Shown: in pieces, positions 57,862 through 64,000 of the stretch
Position numbering within the stretch: the stretch's first letter is position 1
Layout: every line of letters starts with the position of its first letter
Source: Poronia punctata
Lineage: Eukaryota > Ascomycota > Sordariomycetes > Xylariales > Xylariaceae
Assembly: GCA_022579005.1 (NCBI GenBank)
Contig: MU401495.1
Coordinates: forward strand, 123,739-187,738
DNA: 64,000 nucleotides
Reading direction: 5' to 3'
Translations under genes and position numbers: made by a program
Notes under the pieces: model-generated
Databases searched by the model: none
What the model saw: only the letters and a program-made list of their open reading frames with translations
Told to the model about the DNA's origin: nothing

Positions 57862-59223
57862 TCAACAAGGGCAAGATAGCAATAAGGGCGTATCCACATA
57901 TTCGCTACCGTATAGATACACGTAACGCTCTTGTCACTGGCAGTCTATCACTATCGCAGTACATAATCTTGAACTTTCCAAGCATAGGTTAATAGTTATC
58001 CCGAGCAAGCACCTAGACCATGTGGTAGGACACACCCGTGTGTATTTGGCATGTGCGCCAGTTAAGCAGGTCCTGATTACCATCTTTAATTCAGTACTAC
58101 ATGATATCAAGAAATAGAAGACGGTTATCCCGAGCACTGTACACGTACGTGTACGTGTATAACATGGATATGTTCTAATAATAGGTAGAATAGATCTCGA
58201 TATCGTGAAAGATAATTAACCGAAAAGCCGGGGCATTTGTTGTCCTCAAATTATAGCATTACAGGGATGATTCATATTAGGGGCTATTCTATCCTTGGAT
58301 TACATCATTCCGCTACACTTATGCATCGGCTTTTTGGCGGGGCTTTGCCTAGCACGGCCTAGGTATCTAGGCTAGTGCCTGTATCTCTTAGAAATGCCGC
58401 CTGTACTCGTATGGGCATCGGGCAGTACCCAAGCACTCCAAGCTGGGAGAGCCCACCCATTAGTTACATGCTCTACTGTGTAGGCTAGGTGGTTAGCATC
58501 ACGAGATAACACCAAAGGGATCAATGCTTAAAGAGCTTTATTTTCTCTTGATATTTTGTGGTTTTACATTGGATCAGATATTTACCAAGGCTTGAAACCT
58601 TACGCGTTGTTAAGAGCCTCATCCCTAGCCAAGTTCACAGCACACAGTACGACTGCGGGTTTAGACAAGTGGGACGTATAGAGTTGTACTGTAGCAACGA
58701 AACAGACACCATACCGCTTTAGGAATACAAGCCCTCCAATTCTTGCTCTTGGCAACGTCATTGCTAAGAACCGAACTTTGCATAGGTATTACCTACCTGC
58801 CTACCACTGTCTCGCCTGACATCTAGGCGTTACCAGGGTCTCTCCTTGGATACCATCAGTCCAAAACTCGTATTTGAGTTTTCCCCGTCAGTGAAACAAA
58901 GATGTTGTTTGTTAAACTACGAGTTACCTCCAGGTTGGCACCTTGAATGTTTTTTACCAACATTTTACAATAATTCATTCATACTTTTTGACTTGCCCGT
59001 CACCTCCGCTTCAGGTTTACCTGACTAAAGTGTCCATAGCCCAACCAAGCCATCGCGTCGAACACCGTCTATCAATGAAGATCCAGGCCGACAAGTGAAC
59101 AACTCTACGTATTGTATCCAGATATCCTACGATACCGGTTGATTGGATAACGCCTCCTTCATAACCGATTCGTTCTAGTTGTTTCTCGCCTTCCCCCGTG
59201 CTACCGGCTAACACGATCGGACA
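57862..59223. other. Intergenic, no gene seen
   Basis: Between the hydrolase gene and a multi-pass membrane protein gene, both on the plus strand. A 14-base alternating CGTACGTGTACGTG tract lies at about 58144-58158. No open frame or RNA gene was supportable. Confidence 0.45.
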
Positions 59224-60381
59224 ATGGCCAGTGTGGCCGGTTCCAACAATGGGTCGGAGCGCACGGTGGGGTACGCTGGCGCTCCCGAGTATGGAAATGC
59301 CGTCTCATCTGCGAGGAGGAGGTCTACGACAAAAGACCCATACGGCGACTTGGATGGATTTCCTCGCCTAGAATACAATCTGTTGCATCACAAGAAGAAA
59401 CTCTTTATAGTGTCGGGTCTCCTTATCTTCGAGGGTAGCCTGTTGCCGATTGTCTTATTCTATCCTCTCTGGTACTACACGCCACTGAGGCATGGAATCA
59501 GTAAGTCTTTTTATTTCAGCGTCCTCCTGTAACATGTCGTCGCGGACTATATCGTGTTTGGCAAAGGTTTCAGATGTACTAACTAGAGATTTCGCTAGTC
59601 TTTGCAATAATTACGTCATTCTTTGGCATCATCTCGGGCCTGGAATACGCCCATCGGTCATGGCGGCTGATACACAAGAACGACAAATACCGACCCCTCG
59701 ACGGCAAGCGATGGCACTTTGACTTCACACACCACACGCTATGCGTATCGTACACGATTATGACGGGGATTCTGATAGGCGGCTCCATCCCGCACGAGCC
59801 GCTCGTCCGCGTCCTGGCTGTTCCTGTTCCCATCTTCTTCATAGGGGCCGGGACACTGTGCATAGTGACGGGGGCCATGTCTGCTATGGGCATGCGCACT
59901 CCTTGCAAAGTCAGCTCGATACCAAAAGGCGAACTACAGCCGCCCTACGTGTTGACGGCAGTCGAGGATGTTGTCGGAGTCGATGGCGGTGGTGCCCGCC
60001 CCTATCGTGCCAAGATATTGGAGCGATACAAAGCGAGCAAGCGCTTCAGACACCTCATAGCCGGGTTAAATTGGTTCTGGGGCATAGGCGCAGTGGTCAA
60101 CGGTGTTGGCGCCCTGGTCGCTATTTGGGTAATACCTTCGGAAGTGGTTGCCTATGGTGTTGGTAAGTCTAAGAGAAGCAAGCAGAAGCAGTTGTGAAGT
60201 GGTTGCTGACGAATATAATGTAGGATGGGCTGAGCCCTTTGTGTTTTTCGTCATCTGGACTATCGTCACCGTGATTTGGACGCGAAGGTCGGTACACAAG
60301 GAAAAGAAGCTATGGGCGGCAGATATACTCGAGAAAGCTGCCGTGACAGAACCAAGCAGGGAGACACAAAACACCAACTAG
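59224..60381 (+). CDS. Multi-pass membrane protein, fungal, unknown function
   Basis: Exons 59224-59500, 59599-60162 and 60224-60381 join in frame to 332 aa with introns of 98 and 61 nt. The N-terminal 45 residues are soluble and Ser/Gly/Arg-rich; DPYGDLDGFPRLEYNLLHHKKK leads into the first helix. About six or seven hydrophobic segments follow (FIVSGLLIFEGSLLPIVLFYPLWYY, AIITSFFGIISGLEY, SYTIMTGILIGGSI, VPIFFIGAGTLCIV, LNWFWGIGAVVNGVGALVAIWV, FVFFVIWTIVTVIW). The tail is basic then polar. WHFDFTHHTLCVSYTIM contains two adjacent His next to a helix. No family name is recognised; such proteins are widespread in Pezizomycotina as uncharacterised integral membrane proteins. Spliced frame and consistent topology support a real gene. 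Confidence 0.8.
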
Positions 60382-61876
60382 ACAAGAGGTTAGAACTGTA
60401 GTGTATAACCACGATTGCGAAACGGGAACACTCGAAAGGAAATGGCGACGAGATGTTTGTAATAGATGATACCTAGGTTAATGATATGATGATATTCAAT
60501 TATTGGATTAGACCGTGGCATAGTGTGACACTGCGTAGTAAGCTCTATAAGTAGGTACTCAAGCCTGCTGAGGTTACAACTGTCCAAGCAATATCTGATC
60601 TGCGGATGTGTGTTGTCAAGATTCACGTTCCCCTTTGGTCATCAATACCTAGTCTCGATGTCGAAATACATCAGCTTCAATTTGTTTCAACACAAGACCT
60701 CTCTCTAGCTCTTCAGTTACTGGGCAATACTCGGAGTACCTATATGGGGTGTATAACGCGCATCTTCTGATACACTCGACCCCTTTTAAACTTTTAAGCT
60801 GTCTCAAGACGAGATGGACAAACAGGGCAAGTACTGGGTAGGTATCTAACAAATTTGTTTAAAGTTTATACTCTGTCGAACGAACAACTTTCCCGTCCTC
60901 CCACGCATGTACTTTACCTGCTTTTTGGAAGAGGCTGTACAGTAACTTTAATTTCGGCTACTGCTTTTTTTTATCATGTGGTCTTTTACCGCGGTGAGAG
61001 ATCTACCGGGACCAAGACATCCTAAACGCAATATTGCCTCATATGACTAAACCGAACCCCTGGATTCTAACTCTTAACCCTAACTCTCCTTACTCCTAAA
61101 TACGGCTTCTTTGTTAAAAGTGAGTAACCTACCTAGGTAAGCAGATAATTACAAGTAGACTTGCTCCTACAAATAAACAACCCGCCGCGTAAAATACACA
61201 CAGCTGCAATATTTATATATGTCTATAGTTTCTATATAGGTAAAATTTAGTCGGCATAGCAACACTATCGTACTCTTGCCTTTCTTGTGCTCGCATACCT
61301 ACTTACTTAAAGGTACCTATAAAATATTATTCCTTGTCAGCTAGCTCTATAGGTATTTAAACTGTCAGTCTTGACGATAGTAGAAATATATGCATGCAGT
61401 TTCCCTACTCGTCTCTCCGGCGCAAAACCAGACGATCATCGGGAGAAAAGATTAACTAGGTACTTTGTAAGTCGTGTGTAGTTACGTGTAGTTGTACACC
61501 GAAGTAGGTGACATGAAACCCTTTAGCTGCTAACCTACCTAATCTACCTTATATATAGCTACAAACTATCCATGTATTTCAGCGTCTTAAACTTTTAGCT
61601 TTCTTTTCTTTTAGCTGGTTGCATTTGTGCGCGTATATAATTACCTATGCAGGATCTAAGACCTGTCTACCCTTTAAAAAATCTTTTTGCTAAAGCAAAG
61701 AATAATGTAATAATACAAGAAATAGCTATAAACAACATTTAAGTACAAGCCCTTTTTTTTTTTAATACAAAAAGCGGGAAATAAAAGGAAAAGAAGCAAA
61801 AAAAGAAAGAAAAATAAGAAGAAAAGGAGGAAAGGGTGACAAAAAGGAGAGGGAAAAAAGCAATATCTAAAAAATA
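60382..61876. other. Intergenic, no gene seen
   Basis: AT-leaning DNA with many TAGGTA/TACCTA words, including TACCTAGGTA at 61130-61139, and a single telomere-like TTAACCCTAAC at 61074-61084. A purine-rich stretch at 61770-61860 precedes the tRNA. No gene seen. Confidence 0.5.
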
Positions 61877-61947
61877 TGCATCAGCCGTGAATCGAACACG
61901 GGGCCCATCGATGGCAACGATGGATTTTACCACTAAACCACTGATGC
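61877..61947 (-). tRNA. tRNA-Gly (anticodon GCC)
   Basis: The 71-nt minus-strand cloverleaf has acceptor stem GCATCAG/CTGATGC with discriminator A, D arm with GGTTTAGTGGTAAAA, anticodon stem CATCG/CGATG around the loop TTGCCAT (anticodon GCC) and T arm CCGTG-TTCGATT-CACGG. There is no intron. Size and the short D arm are normal for tRNA-Gly. The first plus-strand bases after the 3' end are A/T-rich; a T-run for Pol III termination lies just left of 61760. Confidence 0.96.
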
Positions 61948-62886
61948 TTTTCTCTACAGAGATATTATTTTTGCGTCCAGAGACATCCTAAGTCCGCGAA
62001 TCAGCAGAGGAACACAATATTCTCAGCAACGGCAGCAAACAAATGCACACAGCACCTGTACGTGTAGGTAGATAAATAAGGATGTAGGCCACAGTGCCTC
62101 GAGTGTCAATGAATTTAAATCAAGGCATTTTTCATCCTCATAGGCGTTCCGTAGAATGGATTAAAAAAGTGCGCGGCGTGGCACGAAATAACAAAAAAAC
62201 CATTTATCAACAACAGATAGGGGTAATTAGTTAGGCATCGGATTCCGAAGCTAAGCCGAAGCTGTAGCCGAAACCGAAACTGGAACTGGGAAGCCCAACT
62301 GTATCCCGAGGGGGCATGTTACTTGTACACTCACTCCGTTGCACGACTACCACGGGGAACAAACATTATGCAAGACATTAGACGATTCTGCGCCTCGATG
62401 TATACAATATCAGACCTTCATGTGTAACAAGTGACAGATGTCCAACAAGCGGAACACCTACTCCCACAGAACGGCAACTCATATCGAGGAAGGGGGATCA
62501 TGATAGCGTCAGAATCATCGCAATAAAGGTAACAAAGTTTAGAATGTGCTAGGACAATCTGACAATTTATGCCAGCCATGTCCTGAATGGTATCTCAGTT
62601 TGTGGTTCCTATTTGGCTTTTTAACCTAGGCGTTTCTCGCCAGATTTCCCCCATGTTGAAAGATATATGCAATGCGAAATATCTAGATCCGCCCCACTAA
62701 ACAGAAACCACCGGGGTATGTTGAAACCGTACGCCAATGCTGCCGTGCCCAATTTTCATGACACTATCCGATGAGGGAATCATATGTCTCTAAACCCAAC
62801 AACGCCGTTCGCAATGCAGAAAGAAGTTGATTCTTCCGCGATATCTGAGAGTGAACTCCCACGGAAAGACAGTACCTAATAGAAAT
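61948..62886. other. Intergenic, no gene seen
   Basis: 3' flank of the S-adenosylmethionine synthetase gene, which stops at 62887 on the minus strand. No other feature was supportable. Confidence 0.5.
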
Positions 62887-64000
62887 CTAGAACTTGAGCT
62901 CCTTGGGCTGTTCCCAGGTGAAGCTCTGGTTAGTGCCGAAATGGCCAAACTTGGCCGTCTGGTTGTACAGAGGCTTGACGAGGTCAAGCTGCTTGGCAAT
63001 GGGGCCGGGGCGCATATCGAAGTTGTTACGGACAATCTCAACAAGCTCCTCGGGGGTCTTGCTGGATGTTCCATAAGCCTCAACGAAGACTGAGCAGGGC
63101 TCAGCTACACCGATAGCGTAACTGAGTTGCACCAACACTCGGCGGGCGAGTTTAGCGTGCACGAGGGACTTGGCGACCCATCGGGCGAGGTAAGCTGCCG
63201 ATCGATCGACCTTGCTGAAATCCTTTCCGGAGAAAGCACCACCACCGTGGGCACCCCAGCCACCGTATGTGTCGACGATGATCTTGCGACCAGTGACACC
63301 AGCATCACCCTGAGGACCGCCAATAATGAACAAACCAGAGGGTTGCAGCTGCGATTCGTCAGTTTTACGGTCCATGTAGTCACCCAACATGTGGCATATA
63401 TGAAACTTACGTGAAGAACGACGTCATCGTCGATGTACTGGGAAGGGATGACGGGGTCAATGATCTTGGTCTTGAGCTCCTTTCGTAGCTGCTCAGTGGT
63501 GATCTCGGGACCATGCTGGGCGGAGATAACAATAGTGTGGACACGTAGAGGGACGACGGCACCCCCGTCGTTCTTGTACTCCATTGTAACCTGGGTCTTG
63601 GTATCAGGTCGCAGCCAGGGGCAGGTTCCGTTCCGGCGAGCATCAGACATAGCCTTGTTCAGCTTGTGGGCGAGAAGGTGAGAAAGGGGGTGAAGCTCGG
63701 GCGTCTCATCAGTAGCATATCCGAACATGATACCTTGATCACCGGCGCCAAGTTCCTCAAGAGCCTTTTCATAGTGGAGACCCTGGGCAATATCGGGGGA
63801 TTGCTGCTCAATACCGACGAGGACACTGCAAGTCTTGTAGTCGAAACCCTTGTCGGACGAGTCGTAACCGATCTCTTTGATAGCGTCACGGATGACCCTC
63901 TGGTAGTCGACGTTGGCCTTGGTGGTGATTTCACCAAAGACCATGATCATACCAGTCTTGGTCGCGGTCTCGCAAGCGACCTTGGAGAGGGGGTCTTCCT
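62887..64000 (-). CDS. S-adenosylmethionine synthetase, 5' part beyond the window
   Basis: Exons 63411-64000 (continuing past the window edge) and 62887-63348, with a 62-nt GTAAGT..ACTGAC..GCAG intron. The first visible residues, [24 protein letters not shown], correspond to about residue 40 of the enzyme, so only the N-terminus is missing. Catalytic marks present are the [15 protein letters not shown] hexapeptide region, the glycine-rich GGGAFSGKD loop and [16 protein letters not shown]. The chain ends near the usual length, after the [10 protein letters not shown] segment, with [11 protein letters not shown]. It makes S-adenosylmethionine from ATP and methionine in the cytosol and is an essential housekeeping gene (SAM1/SAM2 in yeast). 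If the 62-nt intron is retained, the frame ends in a different, unrelated tail. Confidence 0.95.

Noticed and set aside
61074..61084. Telomere-like TTAACCCTAAC
   Set aside because: Only one and a half copies are present and genes lie on both sides, so it is neither a telomere nor a supportable interstitial telomeric array.

Overview
The window is filamentous ascomycete DNA (Pezizomycotina, most likely Sordariomycetes, perhaps Xylariales). The evidence is short GT..AG introns of 49-215 nt with CTGAC/CTAAC branch points, a fungal-specific NST1, a Rho2 GTPase, a PDR-type ABC pump, an AspRS-DUF2156 fusion found only in fungi, and dispersed tRNA genes. Exon joins were worked out by hand from reading frame, splice signals and remembered family sequences. 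No RNA data were available.

Layout. 0.9-5.7 kb: TMA20 (minus), a small I78 protease inhibitor (minus) and a Cys-rich type I membrane protein (plus). 6.8-8.5 kb: a nine-exon nucleotide-sugar/triose-phosphate transporter (minus) with a 6-nt exon. 10.5 kb: tRNA-Thr. 11.8-15.4 kb: NST1 (minus). 18.4-19.5 kb: rho2 (plus), also with a 6-nt exon. 20.4-21.1 kb: a non-autonomous hAT-like element with an 8-bp target-site duplication. 21.7-24.6 kb: mL40 and two unrecognised genes (minus). 26-29.3 kb: a low-complexity protein, a doubtful small gene and TRAPPC12 (plus). 29.7-31.0 kb: a nucleotidyltransferase-like protein (minus).

32.9-43.3 kb looks like a decayed secondary-metabolite locus. It holds an MFS gene with one in-frame TAG, a 15-exon P450 with one in-frame TAG, a frameshifted relic of an NRPS condensation-adenylation junction, and a second, intact MFS transporter. 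A very AT-rich block lies beside it.

46.4-57.9 kb is the most interesting part: a full-size PDR ABC transporter, then an AspRS-DUF2156 fusion that matches ergosteryl-aspartate synthase (ErdS), then a divergently transcribed alpha/beta hydrolase that is a good candidate for the opposing hydrolase (ErdH). Together they would form a tRNA-dependent sterol aspartylation/de-aspartylation pair sharing one 2.1-kb promoter region. The window ends with a multi-pass membrane protein, tRNA-Gly and the 3' part of S-adenosylmethionine synthetase.

Intergenic DNA is long, gene-poor and dotted with the short palindromes TAGGTACCTA and TACCTAGGTA.
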